Below are positions 46,401 through 57,884 of a stretch of DNA of 64,000 bases, piece after piece. A program made the position numbers and the translations under genes. Under the pieces are notes generated by a model, which had not been told where the DNA came from, made no database searches, and was given only the letters and a program-made list of their open reading frames with translations. Source of the DNA: Mercenaria mercenaria (Eukaryota; Mollusca; Bivalvia; Venerida; Veneridae); assembly GCF_021730395.1 (NCBI RefSeq), contig NC_069368.1, positions 13,472,001 to 13,536,000 on the forward strand, read 5' to 3'. The number at the start of each line of letters is the position of its first letter. Position 1 is the stretch's first letter.

Positions 46401-48695
46401 AAAGCTCTCAATGTGTTATTAGTTAATTGCAATAGATATCAACTTAAGCCAAAAATCTTATGTCAACTTTTTGATTCATTTGTTGGATCAATATTAAGCT
46501 ATGCTGCTGAAATATGGGGTAATAGTAAGTCAAAAGAAATAGAAAGAGTCCATCTCAAATTTTGCAAAAAAGATACTTAATGTTAAACAAAATACATGTA
46601 ATACTGCTGTATACGGGGAACTTGCACGGTACCCTTTGTATATATTAAGATATGTAAAAATCGTTAAATACTGGTTTAAATTGTTAGCGACTGATAATGT
46701 TATTTTAAAAGAAGTTTATAACATTGCATTTGCTGATTGTAGTCTTGGAAAGAAAAATTGGCTGTCAAATATTAAAAGTTTACTTTGTAACTACGGTTTT
46801 AATTATGTGTGGGAATATCCCGAATCTGTAAACGATAAAGTTTTTGTACCTTTATTTAAGAAAAGAGTTATAGACTGTTTTATACAGAACTGGCATAATG
46901 ATAAAGAGAACAGTGCTGTATTGAATTTATACAACCATGTAAAAGATTCATTTATATACGATAGTTACCTTGATATACTGCCAAGTAATCTAAGAATATA
47001 TCTTACTAAAATTAGAGTATCATCTCATTCGCTACATGTTCAAACTGGCAGATATGGTGTAAATAGAACTGTTAGAGGTGAACGATACTGTACATACTGT
47101 AATCTCCATGACGTTGAGGACGAGTATCATTTTATTTTAATATGTCCATGTTACACTGATATAAGAAAAAAATATATAAAACGATGTTATTACATAAGAC
47201 CCAGTATGTGTAAGTTTATTGAGATGTTAAAGACAGAAAATAGAAATATATTAATAAATCTATGTCTATATCTTAGAACTGCATTGTCACATAGATTATC
47301 TTTATCAACAATTATTACAGAATAATTCATCCTCTGTATCTGTTAAATGTGAACATCCTGTATAACTTCGATCATTGTGATTTTATTTATTCATGTTTTA
47401 TTATGTTCAATGTATATTTGACGATGTACACATGTACAAGTCTGAATAAATTATCTGTTCTGTTCTGTTCTGTACGAAATTTGGGTCTAGTATACGTTTG
47501 AAATGTCGATAAATAGGAAATATTTAAATCCTGCGATAGTATGATTCATTTAGATGATTGAAAAGTGCTAATAAAAATACTAGCCTATTACTTTACGTTG
47601 AATCATGATTGTATTTGCAGTACAATTTCAAGTAAGAGTGACACCGCCTGTATGATTAAAATAATTAATAAGAAGAAGTATCGTGTGTCTATAGTTTTGT
47701 TAAATAAAAGAGGGCCATTGTTAACAACTCCATCGTTCAAATAGTTCAATACAATACATGTGCGATCATTCTAAATATCTGTTTTTGAGCATGCCCTTTT
47801 TGTTCTTTGTGATAATTTATGCTAATCGGCCATATGGTGTTCTTCCCTCCCCCATACCGAGTTGTCGTTAGTATTGGAGAACAACCATTTTCATTATTTG
47901 CCTGTATTTTAAACCTGTCAGAATAACGTACATGTTAATTAATGTATAATAGTACATGTTTTCATTTATTTTCAGGACCAAATTTACAAGTTGTAGCCAC
48001 GATGTCTGTAGGATATGAACACATTGATCTAGAAGCATGTCGTGCACGAAATATTCGTGTTTGCAACACTCCTAACGTGTCCACAGACAGTGTGGCTGAG
48101 TTAACAGTGGCACTGCTGTTGCTCACTGCTCGGCGATTACTAGAAGGTAGGTGTCTGTGTTTCGTTTTCGTCGTAATGCAGTTTAACGACGCACAAAACA
48201 TTTGTCGGATAATCCAGCTAATGTTCCTTTTTGTTTTTGTTTTTGCTTTTATTGTTGGGTTAAACTTCGCACTGATACAATTATAGGGCATATAGTGACT
48301 TTCCAGCTTTGATGGTGGAGGAAGACCCCAGCTGCCCCTCTGTGCATTATTTCATCAAGGGCAGGCACCTGGGTAGAACCACCGACCTTCCGTTAGTCAG
48401 CAGGATAGCTTCTTCACATGGAGAATTTAACGCCTAAAGGCTCGGACCCACATCGGTGAGGGGCAAGCGATTTGAAATCAGCGACCTTAACCACTCGGCC
48501 ACGGAGGCCCCTGTAGTGTTCCTGGATTCATTATTAATACTAACTTGAATTCTGCAAGTAAAGGTAGGTAGGTCCCTAATGAACCCCTTTAACATAACAA
48601 TTCTGAATCTTCTTTTTGTAATTATCCATAAGCATTGTGTCTTAAGTTTAAATTTGATGCTTTACGTTCGGTTTCTATGTTAGAAAGATAGTCTC

Positions 48696-48745
<50 letters not shown>

Positions 48746-49610
48746 TATGTTGGTAATAGGTACCACGTATCGTAAGTTTACGTAAGATAAGGGAGTTTGA
48801 TTGGTCAGGTATTGTTTGAGTATGATAAGTTTCGCCCTAGGAGTTTAAAATTTAATTGATTACAATGCGAAGAATTATCATTTCTTGGCTTATATTTGAA
48901 AAATATCAAATAAAATTAATATAAAGCATTAATTAGCAAAATGCAGTTTAATGTAAATGTAAAATATTTTAATTTTCTGTTGTAAACTAAATTTTCCTTT
49001 CTTGTGTTTGGCAGGGGTTCAGGCTGTTAAAGATGGGCAATGGGGGAAATGGAAGCCTATGTGGTTGTGTGGTATGGAGCTTGCACAGAAAACAGTTGGA
49101 ATACTAGGACTCGGACGCATAGGCTTTGGCGTTGCTAGGCGACTGAAGCCATTCGGAGTCAAAAAAATTGTGTACCACGATGTCTGCAGAGTCGGCTACG
49201 CAGACGATATCGGGGCTAGTTTCGTAGAATTTGATAAACTCTTGATTGAATCAGATGTTATTTGCATTTGTTGTAATCTTACACCACAGACAAAACAAAG
49301 ATTCAATAAATCTGCTTTCAAAAAGATGAAAAGGCACGCCATATTGGTAAACAGCGGAAGAGGCGGAGTGATAAAACACGATGATCTGTTAGAAGCATTA
49401 ACTTCCGGAGAAATTGCTGCGGCTGGACTGGACGTTACAGAACCAGAACCACTTCCGGCGGATCACCCGCTTGTACATCAACCGAATTGTATTGTTCTTC
49501 CGCACATGGGAAGTAACACTTGGGACTCTAGAAATAGTATGTCGGAAACAACCGCCAATAATATATTATCTGTATTTAATGACCAAACTGCCACTGGTTT
49601 GGTGCAGTAG
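43214..49610 (+). CDS. GRHPR: Glyoxylate/hydroxypyruvate reductase (three exons)
   Basis: Coding exons 43214-43418, 47976-48146 and 49015-49610 join in phase 1 at both junctions to give 323 aa (human GRHPR has 328). The enzyme reduces glyoxylate to glycolate and hydroxypyruvate to D-glycerate with NAD(P)H, which keeps glyoxylate from becoming oxalate. Visible signatures of the D-2-hydroxyacid dehydrogenase family are the substrate loop TMSVGYEH (about 77-84), the Rossmann motif GILGLGRIGFGVARRLKPFG (from about residue 154), the catalytic Arg241 (VNSGRGGVI), Glu270 (DVTEPEPLP) and His289 (LPHMGS). MKVFVTR-like human N-terminal residues match RKVFVTRKVP, supporting the chosen ATG. All three catalytic residues are present and no break is seen. 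The introns hold transposons but the splice sites are clean. No targeting peptide is evident. Confidence 0.95.
43484..45057. repeat. Hairpin/(GTCC)n/two-array element in GRHPR intron 1
   Basis: It starts with the hairpin AGCCCACCATCATCAGATGG-TGGGCT, then a CGTCCTTCCGTCCGTCCGTC microsatellite. A first array of about 167-bp units follows (GGTCAAATATGG near 43861, 44030 and 44196). A second array of 98-bp units follows that (GACCTAGTGACCTAC near 44358, 44455, 44553, 44651 and 44749, then a degenerate unit). It ends with GATCACTCTGTGATCTCTTG, a short hairpin. No coding sequence. Confidence 0.75.
45715..46580 (+). pseudogene. LINE-B reverse transcriptase core
   Basis: Motifs in order: CVFVDFKKAFDCIYR (motif A), AVGLRQGEVISPILFSLFID (motif B), LLFADDMVILG (catalytic FADD, motif C), WSLDVNIDKTKVVVFRKRGG (motif D) and FNYLGTVFNYTG (motif E). 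The palm is intact to the eye. The 5' part, including the endonuclease, is absent, and the frame breaks at about 46580. Confidence 0.9.
46583..47325 (+). pseudogene. LINE-B C-terminal region with finger
   Basis: After the frame change the protein continues from about YILRYVKIVKYWFKLL to a stop at 47323-47325. It includes the finger RYCTYCNLHDVEDEYHFILI followed by CPCY and DIRKKY, typical of Jockey/CR1-type ORF2 ends. Confidence 0.85.
47976..48146 (+). CDS. GRHPR: GRHPR exon 2
   Basis: Acceptor TTTATTTTCAG|GA, donor GAAG|GTAGGT. Codes for PNLQVVATMSVGYEHIDLEA through ELTVALLLLTARRLLE, residues 70-125: part of the substrate-binding domain and the start of the hinge. Confidence 0.95.
48229..48516 (-). 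mobile_element. Full-length tRNA-type SINE (family A) in GRHPR intron 2
   Basis: On the minus strand it starts GGCCTCCGTGGCCGAGTGG (Ser/Leu-tRNA-like A box TGGCCGAGTGG). GGGTCCGAGCC (B-box-like) comes next, then the body with CCCAGGTGCCTGCCC and GTTTAACCCAACAATAAAAG at the tail. TGTTCCT flanks both sides (48222-48228 and 48517-48523). It opposes the gene's direction. This is the best reference copy of the family in the window. Confidence 0.88.
48699..48742. repeat. (GA)n microsatellite
   Basis: About 20 uninterrupted GA units in GRHPR intron 2. Confidence 0.97.
49015..49610 (+). CDS. GRHPR: GRHPR exon 3 (terminal)
   Basis: Acceptor TTGTGTTTGGCAG|GG, stop TAG at 49608-49610. Codes for residues 126-323: the NAD(P)-binding domain and all three catalytic residues, ending SVFNDQTATGLVQ. 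Confidence 0.95.
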
Positions 49611-49763
49611 AAATTGCTTTAGAATTGTTTTTACTTCCATGGTATTTTTGTAGTTAATATAAAAAAACATACTGTTGTTTCTAAAACTAATACGTTATTC
49701 ATTTCCAGTAGTATTGTTTCTAATACTTATACTAGATTCGTCAATTTAAGAAAATGGACCCTA

Positions 49764-49769
49764 AATAAA
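49764..49769 (+). terminator. Possible GRHPR poly(A) signal
   Basis: AATAAA about 155 bp after the stop codon. Another AATAAA lies at about 50034. Confidence 0.5.
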
Positions 49770-52158
49770 TTCCGCCAATTTCCGTGTGATTTCATAGTTT
49801 TGTCGGGCTGGACGTGGATTGACCTGAATTAGCCACATGACCTATGTTTACTCAAACGTCAGTTAATCATGTTGTCTATTTCAACTATCTAGTACTCTTG
49901 CCCCTAATTGATTCGTCCCAGGTTAAAAATTTAATAACGAAGGCTAATAAGGTCACCAGGGCATTCCCCCTCTTTCGTCCCCAACCCCTTCTATTGAAAT
50001 ATGACCTTAAAAATATTTATAGTCAAACTGTTTAATAAAAAATATACTTATTAAGTAGTAAACAATGTTCACTTGCTTACTGTTTTAGAAATACCGTGTC
50101 ATGTGAAAATTTGTAATAGCCTAATTCATTTATATTTCTGTATAATGACATGTTTCATAATAAGTGAGTTAATAAGTTCTGTTCAACTTCTGTTCTGTTC
50201 GTAAAAAAATAACGAAAAATGCCGGAATCGCATTCGAATACGTAATTTGCCGATTGTTATTACAGGTCCACTATCCTAAGATGCGTCCACTCAAAGAAGT
50301 ATAAAATACATTTTTTATAGCTCTTTGGTCCACTGGTATGTTATTCATAATTAAGAATTGCCAATTAATAAATAAATTCGTCGAAAACGATTGTTTTACA
50401 CAAAATTATTATAATGCTGGTAAATTTGCCAGCTTTATAATTTTGTTATATTCAAACATCATGCTGATATAGGCCTAAAAGGTATACATGTTATATAGCA
50501 TGTATATACTACGCTTTTCACTGGTAAGAGTTGCAGTCGCAATCAAGATAACGTGATCTAAAAATAGTTTACCTGTAACGCCCAAGTACAATAGCTTTAC
50601 ATGTCTGTGTAAAATCTGTTTTACAGGTTAGAAACACGTAATGATAAAACCCACTGTCGCTCAAAACATAAATATCACTGCATCTTGACCGTGGGAAAAT
50701 GGAGTAATACGAAACTTGCATGGGGGCGACAGGTCCGATTGAGTAAAGAAATATAAACACATTAAACTTGCGTTGTATGTTATAATGCTTTAAATAATAC
50801 TTTACTTAAATGTATAAGATATATTTAAAGTTAGAAGATACATATAAAATTTCTTGATCACTATAAAAAGAACTGCCCAATTTCAAAATTTGTAACAGCC
50901 CTTTTTACCCATTGGAATCGTCCATATACAAAATAAAGCGTCGGCGAAAGGGGTTGTATTTCTTTGTGCTTATTACAAAAATCGTAATTAATGGAGAATA
51001 AGACATCATTTTCAAAGAAATATTTGTTTTCATGTACATGTTCAGAATATTACCGTTGTTCATCATCGTTGAATTTATGGGAAGTTGTTCTTTTCAATTA
51101 AAAATAAATGCTTTACACCCCCTCAAAATCTTGTATTTACCCAATTTTCCCACGGCCTTGTCGGGGAGCTGACAATCAAATTTAATAACATTACAGCATA
51201 TAAGCATTCCTGTTAATAGATCTATGCTGACTAGTCTGGACTACATAATAATCTACTCGACCTTTTGACGGCCCCGGAAAAAAAACTTCTCAAAACATAT
51301 AATTCCTTTCGTTTGAGCAGACGAATTACAAAGAAATTATTTTCCCTTAAAGCGATTAAAGTCTCCGCTAGGGGTCGCTATATATGTTGCGCACGATGTT
51401 ATAAAAAACTGATTGTTAGTTAATTCAGCTTTGGGTGTCTGACATTACCCTACACGAGAAAAAATTTAATATTTTTTTTTCTTTTTTTTTTTTTAAACAT
51501 TTAGCAGGTGGAAACAAAATTGGCGAAATAAATAAAATATGTTCATGGTTGTTGATTTAGAATATAGTTTTCAGTCATTAAATCATTATGTTTTGCATTT
51601 AAGTTTGATTGTATATCTACAAGTATGTAATGAAGTCGTTCCTTATCAAAGATATTTTATTGGTGTTGGAACATTTCGATTAAAGATATACCGAAACAAA
51701 CTTTAATTGAATTACATGTTAATTATTTTGTACAAATATGTGTGTTTTCATAGTGATTGTTAAATTTAAGCAATTGAAGTTCATAGTTTGTTATTATGTA
51801 TTGTGTGTGTGCTTGTCAGTGATGCGACCCAAGTGCTTACTGCAATTTACATATGGAAATATGAATTTCTGAAATGAATATTTTGTTCGTTATTCTTTGT
51901 TTGGTCTCTAAGGAGACGTGTAAAAGGTTCAAGGGAAATCGTTTTTCCCGTACATTCGAGGGTTTTCAAACTTAGAGGTTCCGTCTAGCCGTCTATGATG
52001 AACACCTACCTTTGTACAGCTAGGGCAGACCCATTTAACATACTGTGACATTTTTATGATGGCTTCACTCTTACGTAAAAGGTGAAAATATCAGTACATG
52101 TATTTCAAAGATTTGTGGGCTACTGTGTGTATTTGATTCCTTCATTCCCGATTACACG
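49770..52158. other. No gene seen
   Basis: AT-rich, downstream of GRHPR. Nothing recognisable. Confidence 0.45.
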
Positions 52159-52279
52159 TGTAGCGGTTCTCGTATCGGGTGACCTCGGTAGCTCAATTGG
52201 TAGAGCGTTGGCACGGTAAGCCGAAGGTCCGAGGTTCGAATCCTGGTCGAGGCTGCACATTTTTCCTGAGACTGTTACA
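52159..52279 (+). repeat. 5' LTR with tRNA-like insert
   Basis: Bases 52181-52254 can fold like a tRNA: acceptor GACCTCG/CGAGGCT, D arm GCTC/GAGC and anticodon stem TTGGC/GCCGA, with GGT in the anticodon position. The A box TAGCTCAATTGG (52189-52200) and B box GGTTCGAATCC (52233-52243) match the Pol III consensus. A T-run (52260-52264) follows. Confidence 0.85.
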
Positions 52280-52299
52280 TTTGGGGGATCGTCCGGGAT
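52280..52299 (+). promoter_or_regulatory. Primer-binding site, tRNA-Pro type
   Basis: TGGGGGATCGTCCGGGAT directly follows the LTR CA end, after TT. It is complementary to a tRNA-Pro 3' end except for one base, by memory of the known retroviral site. Confidence 0.8.
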
Positions 52300-52375
52300 G
52301 CTCACCCTTGGAGCCCATGGTGGGCGAAGCAGTTTGGCTGGGTGTGCATCTGAATTCGGTTAACAGTCTGCGGCA

Positions 52376-52401
52376 GACATTGGCCAGGAGTGCCAATGTC
52401 T
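52376..52401 (+). other. Hairpin inside the miniature LTR element
   Basis: GACATTGG and CCAATGTC pair perfectly around CCAGGAGTG, just upstream of the purine-rich stretch. Confidence 0.75.
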
Positions 52402-52420
52402 CGCAATAAGAGGGATTGTG

Positions 52421-52541
52421 TGTAGCGGTTCTCGTATCGGGTGGCCTCTGTAGCTCAATTGGTAGAGCGTTGGCACGGTAAGCCAAAGGTCTGAGGTTCG
52501 AGTCCCGGTCGAGGCTGCACATTCTTCCTGAGACTGTTACA
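52421..52541 (+). repeat. 3' LTR with tRNA-like insert
   Basis: Same structure, with A box TAGCTCAATTGG (52451-52462) and B box GGTTCGAGTCC (52495-52505). The anticodon stem TTGGC/GCCAA is perfect here. Confidence 0.85.
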
Positions 52542-52545
52542 CACG

Positions 52546-53270
52546 ATAGGCGTGGTGAAGTGTCAAAATGTCATTCTATCTATTTATGGATCAGAGTTTT
52601 GACTGCAGTGGAAACTTCCAAACTCGAACCAATTTTGCAAAGCGTAGTAATACCCACACCAAACTTTCATCCATATGTTCCAGAGACTATATATATTTTA
52701 CGTCTATGATAGACCATATGAAATTTCATTAAATTGCATTCTTTGATGAAAAAGTATTCTGTATACAAAAATGAAAGTAAAGTACATTGTACACAAATCA
52801 CAAGGAAGATAATTTTTAAATTAATTCAAGTTGTGGTTATGATGCTTGTGCTATTTACTTCCTCCTTGTAATTTATTGTTGCATGTTAAGTTATTGTTGC
52901 ATGAAGTGATACTAAATTATCTTCAACGAAGTCATCGTTATTGTCTCAATGATCTAAATATGTCTAAACGGCCATGATTGTCCTATATCGCTCATCTCAA
53001 TGACATTGCTGTTAATGACAAGTAGAAATTCAAGGTGAGAGACTCATCTTAAGTACGTCACATTCAAACATCGAGATATCAATTCACGAACCAAAGGTAT
53101 AGCGTACATGTGATGTAATATAAGATTGAGAGCCCGTTAATCTACCTGGCAATTATTGCTTACTAAATAATTAATAATCTGACCTAACCAAACGTCTACA
53201 CATATCACATTCTTATCTGGGAACATCCTAGCGTTGACTGCTAGCAAAACTTCCGTGTCCAGAATTCGTG
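52546..53270. other. No gene seen
   Basis: AT-rich and featureless. Confidence 0.45.
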
Positions 53271-53837
53271 TCAAAAATCGCTAGTTTCACCGTACTTACG
53301 GTTAGAAATGTCCGTTGGCACTGTGTTTAGTGTACCGCTGTTCACCCGTTCAATGTCACATTTCAAAAAGCTTAGTGTCGTTGGAAAATACATGTACCAA
53401 GCTAAAATAGGATACTTCTCATTTGTATTTCTACCAGTTGCAAGGCCCAGGATATCCACGTGTTGGAAAACACGAATGAAATGTAACCGAAGAATATTGA
53501 CAACTACCTGTTGTGAGGCATAATAGCTAAATTGGAATGTAAGTACATTTTGTGTCTTTGGGACTGGTAAGAAATGAATGTGATCGAGTGTAAACATGGT
53601 AAAATATGTCACTTCCTCATTAATCAAGAGCACATATCTCTGACCAACTAATCACTCTGTAAGAGATCTTATTGATATACACATTTTCTTAGTTAATATG
53701 ATTAAAACCAATGAAAACGTTATTGTCACGGCCTGCTTCCAGCCGGTAGAGCTATATTTGCCCATAACACCCTCATTGGTGGATATGGCCTCAGCCTTAT
53801 AACGTGTCAACAAATTAATAGTTGATAGTGTGGACAT
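53271..53837 (-). other. Unassigned minus-strand reading frame with one stop
   Basis: Two frames, 53837-53652 (61 aa) and 53633-53271 (120 aa), are in the same reading frame and separated by a single in-frame stop and a few codons. They total about 189 codons of rather balanced composition (for example NLLTRYKAEAISTNEGVMGK and RNTNEKYPILAWYMYFPTTL), unlike the poly-Phe/Lys chance frames elsewhere. I do not recognise a family. It may be a decayed exon, an unknown element or chance. Confidence 0.25.
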
Positions 53838-55047
53838 GGGTCCTTTTGGACTGACGGGACACTACAAACTGTAAAACAATATCCAAGATATGATATATGA
53901 TTTATTTACTTCAAAAGTAATAGAGGTAAACAACGTAGCGGTCACTACAATATAGCGAAGGCGAATGCATTCATCATAAACGCTACGGGTCACAGGTTAG
54001 TATGATATTAGTGTACTATAACGGGACATATAGATTATATTCCATACAGGTACGAAAGGAGTATTGGAGGGTCGTGGTTTCTGGGGCGGACTGTTTGATT
54101 ATTTCCCTTGGATCATTTATGTATTTATATAAAACGGGTAGTAATGGAATTAAAAACAACATGTCTGATTAATTTGTTATGTTTTATCGTATACTTTATT
54201 GTAAAATCGCAAGTTAATATACAAATAAGTGTAAGATAATTTGCCCCGCGACATTATGATGCCTTCTGTTGATTGATTTGTGAAAAAAGCGCCGGTGTAA
54301 ACAACGGCAATTTTTTTTATAAATCAACGGCACGTTACTACATACATACTGGTTTTAATATAACATTAATCAAACTTGACCGATATCTTACAGCCATTTA
54401 CAATCTATTTCAATGACGGGGTTGCTGGAGAAATGAAGATTCTTGATTGTATACATGGTTAATTGCAGTTTTAGCCCTTGCCTGATGGACCGATCTGGTC
54501 CATGACCCCTGCTCAAACTTGGCCTCCAGAGAAATAATCGTCATGGACATTGTGTAAAAGACTGATCTGAAAAAACTCACGATAATTAATAAAATTTGAA
54601 GAAAAAAATATGGTTCTTGCACTCTTTATTTTCCCTGTTTCTAGAAGAAATTGCCTTAAACTGAAACGTGTAATACATGAAGTACAAAAGGGGCAGATTA
54701 TTTTATAATTATTGAAGACCGTTTACAGGTAATATGGTTTGCTCTACCTCTCATATATATTTATATCATCAAGTTTTAAACTACCTCTATTATAATGTCA
54801 CATCTTCTTCCTTCGCATCAATTTTACAAGGACAATAACTCGGCGGCACTTCATCTTTTCCTCGTTCATGAAGGTTGAACTTTTTTTATTCAGAGACATA
54901 AGTAGTATTTGACATGAATTAAACAATGCAACCTACTTCCAAACAATGCGTTTCTCCATATATTACTGTTTTAACTAAACTGGTAATTTTGCATTGAACG
55001 TCGAGCATACGTTAGCCAAAGCTTGTAAATGTTTCCAATGAGATGAT
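53838..55047. other. No gene seen
   Basis: AT-rich and featureless. Confidence 0.45.
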
Positions 55048-55094
55048 TAATGATGATGATGATAATGATAATGATGATAGTGATGGTGGTGGTG

Positions 55095-55131
<37 letters not shown>

Positions 55132-55153
55132 CAACAACAACAACAACAACAAC
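55048..55153. repeat. Compound microsatellite (GAT)n(AAT)n(AAC)n
   Basis: GATGAT units pass through GGT and AAT runs into about ten AAC units. Confidence 0.95.
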
Positions 55154-57880
55154 TTCGTTTTCCAGTAAAAGAGCTGGGATCCTCTGGTTGTGTGGGATGT
55201 TCAAAATGCATTTACCGCCGTGAAAAAATGTGAAAAATTTTATATAACTATCCACAATAGGCTTAAGAAAGGTAGCAATAATATAATCTTAAATATATTT
55301 TTGTTGTATTCCAAAAAATCAAAAAAATCATACGTTAAGACTCAAAGCGTTCTCGCATATCAGATATTTACGATAGTTTGTCACGGGTACCATGTTGAAG
55401 ATCTGATTACTGAGAATGACTAAATGTAGACAAGGCGGAAATTAAAATATTGTTTGTTTCTGCTTCCGTTTCCTACCCATAAGAAATTGCCCCTACCATA
55501 AAAAATCATATTGCAAATTAAAAATATTTTTAAGACGTCAGAAATGTTACATTAAACAAAAAATATGATTACAGAGGTGTTTATGACTGAAAGTTTTACC
55601 GACATGCGCCCTTTAAACGTAGAGTTTTCTCGTAGAATGTGTCGTGTTCTCATGTTTTCGCCGTACCAACACAAAATACGACATGAAAAGGTGTTTGTCT
55701 AGTTGTCGTAATTTCGCCAGTCAATCAGCCATCAAACATTTTACTACATGCTAGAGGGAGAAAACTTCAATCTTTATTTAAAAATTTGTTACTGGATTTA
55801 TCCCGCCTGAGAATCTTTCATTACAGTTCATCAATCATTATGCATTTGTTTTTTTTATATAATTATATGTATTTATCGAGAAAAAAATTCTTTGAGAAAA
55901 ATATTTCTTATGATTTTATATTGAGTCTTGAAAAAATACCCATTGGGAGTTTATGTGCAAACATTAAACACAATGTTTGGCCTTTGCTTTTTCGACTGTC
56001 TGTGTCTGTGTCAGTGTCTTGTGCCGTAGGGTGTCGTTGCTACATCACTTGAACACACTGGGTCTAGTGGTCTGACACTACTGTATAATATATTGCACTA
56101 TTTCCTTATGAGTAAAGATATTGCGACATGTGGACGTACCAATTTACTTCATTACTATAGGCACAGCGAGGAACTAAGAATCTCTAATTCCGGGTAAATC
56201 ATTTGAATACATTACTAGTAGTACTTCTTCATATGTTTTATTTGCCAACTCATCAGTCCATATCATGTTTTATCCTACCTTCATGCAGAATAAAGGCAAA
56301 AATCATGGGTTGTGTAAAATTTGCTTTATCAGGTCAGTGACTAAATAAAGCATTTCGGACTTCTTTTTCCTTATTTTTTTTTTGCTTCAAAACGACGCCA
56401 TCTTGTTTTTTTTGAGAAAAATACATATTTATGCAATTATTTAAAAAAACGCGCTTTTATAAGGTACATGAGACCATGTCACTAATGTATTGCGTATAAA
56501 TACCGTATTTGCAATTACCACAAAAAGTTTTTATAAGGAAACGCTTGGAGAAACGGAAAGGAGGCAGTACAAAGCTTCTAGGACTGTAATCGCCTACTGG
56601 ACTTTCAAAACTTCTTACAAATGTCTGTAACCACAAATCTGAAATAAAGATATTGCATTATTAACATGACTGTATGTCTATCATTAGAAACCATCTGCAA
56701 TACAAGTCTATTATCTAGATTTCCTGAATTTTGTGCTCTCCCGGCCGTGGAATCTGATGATGAAAGAAGCTAAATTTGCCAATTTTAAAATCAATGCAGA
56801 AAATTCCCTGCAGATGATAGCACCAACTGCTACACTGTTTCATACTCCGGTAACACTGTCAAATCTGAAAATAAGTTCAAATATATGTGCCATTCTTACC
56901 GTTTTTTCACAATTCCACTTTTCCTGACGCCCTTGCTAAATGACAACTCCACTTTAAGCTAGCTCAACGAAGGCATGCATTCGCATCTGCAAGTTACTAC
57001 GTCATAATTTCAAGATCTAGCCTACTCAGCTAATATGCAATTCATTCTGATAATTGCCTCTAATTTGTAAATTTGACCCTGGCCAATTCGACACTTAGAT
57101 GAAAACTGTTTACTGCCTACAAAATGACCCCTCTATAGCGTTTATTCAAGTTATTCAAGGATTTTAGCTTTTAGCTTTCTGCACTTTAATCAAGGAATAT
57201 TGCATATGGAATGGGGTTATATTGAAAAGAAATCATCAAAGAAACGGTTGTCAAACGTCTGCTTAGTGAAAATGGGTATCCGACTTGCAACTGAACTTCG
57301 GAAAAAATTCACTTGGCAGCAAATTTAACTAATTCAGTCATGTTGAGCAGAAGAGAGAAGTCGGATACAAAACTCAAGGTTAGCCTTTGTTTTTCAGCTT
57401 TTATTTCATAATACTTGAGATTTTATTTACTTGAATACTGAGTGATTACTGAGTGTACATTCTTGAATACTGAGTGTACAGAATACTGAAGGTACATTCA
57501 ATAAGGTAGTTCCTGTTATTTTTCTCCAGCTGTCGAAACTTTTATACCTATTCAAAAAATGACACAGAATTATTTACTTAACGTTTTGCTTTGCTGGGGA
57601 CACAGGTATTGGCGAGTATTTACTCCCGTGACTTATTCTTACACTATTTGACGATATAGAGCCTGATCCAGGGCAATTATTTCAATCCAAATTTATGCAT
57701 ATGATTCATGTATTATCAACAAAATTGAAAAAACGTCAGGCTAGAAAATATATATTAATGTTGAGAAACAAAGTTAATGATTTGAAGAGCTGAAGAGCAC
57801 ATTTTTTTAATCTAACGTACGCAAACCACTGGCAGTATTTGAACTAACGAAAGAAAAGATTTAAAGCCATTACCAGACCT
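55154..57880. other. No gene seen
   Basis: AT-rich. At 57420-57500 TTGAATACTGAGTGTAC recurs three times with drift. Frames of 64-88 aa have no motif. Confidence 0.45.
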
Positions 57881-57884
57881 TTAA

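Larger units (their letters stand above)
45715..47473 (+). mobile_element. 5'-truncated APE-type LINE (copy B) in GRHPR intron 1
   Basis: The LINE begins inside the reverse transcriptase (RKGKSTIDALF) and keeps the RT core and C-terminal finger in two frames. It ends in AATAAATTATC plus a short (TTCTG)n tail at about 47455-47473, which probably marks the true 3' end. It lies in the same direction as GRHPR and must be spliced out with the intron. Same broad group as the LINE at 1950-6311, but not the same family. Confidence 0.88.
52159..52541 (+). mobile_element. 383-bp miniature LTR element (TRIM) with tRNA-like LTRs
   Basis: Two 121-bp direct repeats (52159-52279 and 52421-52541), each TGTAGCGG...GTTACA, enclose 141 bp. 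CACG lies outside both ends (52155-52158 and 52542-52545), a 4-bp target duplication. The internal part opens with TGGGGGATCGTCCGGGAT (52282-52299), one base off the tRNA-Pro primer-binding site known from murine leukaemia virus. It closes with a purine-rich AATAAGAGGGATTGTG. It has no coding capacity. Each LTR contains a tRNA-like sequence. The LTRs differ at roughly 6% of sites, so the insertion is moderately old. It looks structurally whole as a non-autonomous element. Treated as a fossil. Confidence 0.85.

Noticed and set aside
52181-52254. Apparent tRNA-Thr(GGT) gene, with a second at 52443-52516
   Set aside because: The base before the anticodon is C instead of the near-universal T, the T-arm stem is mismatched, and both copies sit at the same place inside 121-bp LTRs. 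They are parts of a mobile element.
53308-53523. + strand frame of 71 aa opposite the unassigned minus-strand frame
   Set aside because: Shadow of the longer minus-strand frame and without a motif of its own.
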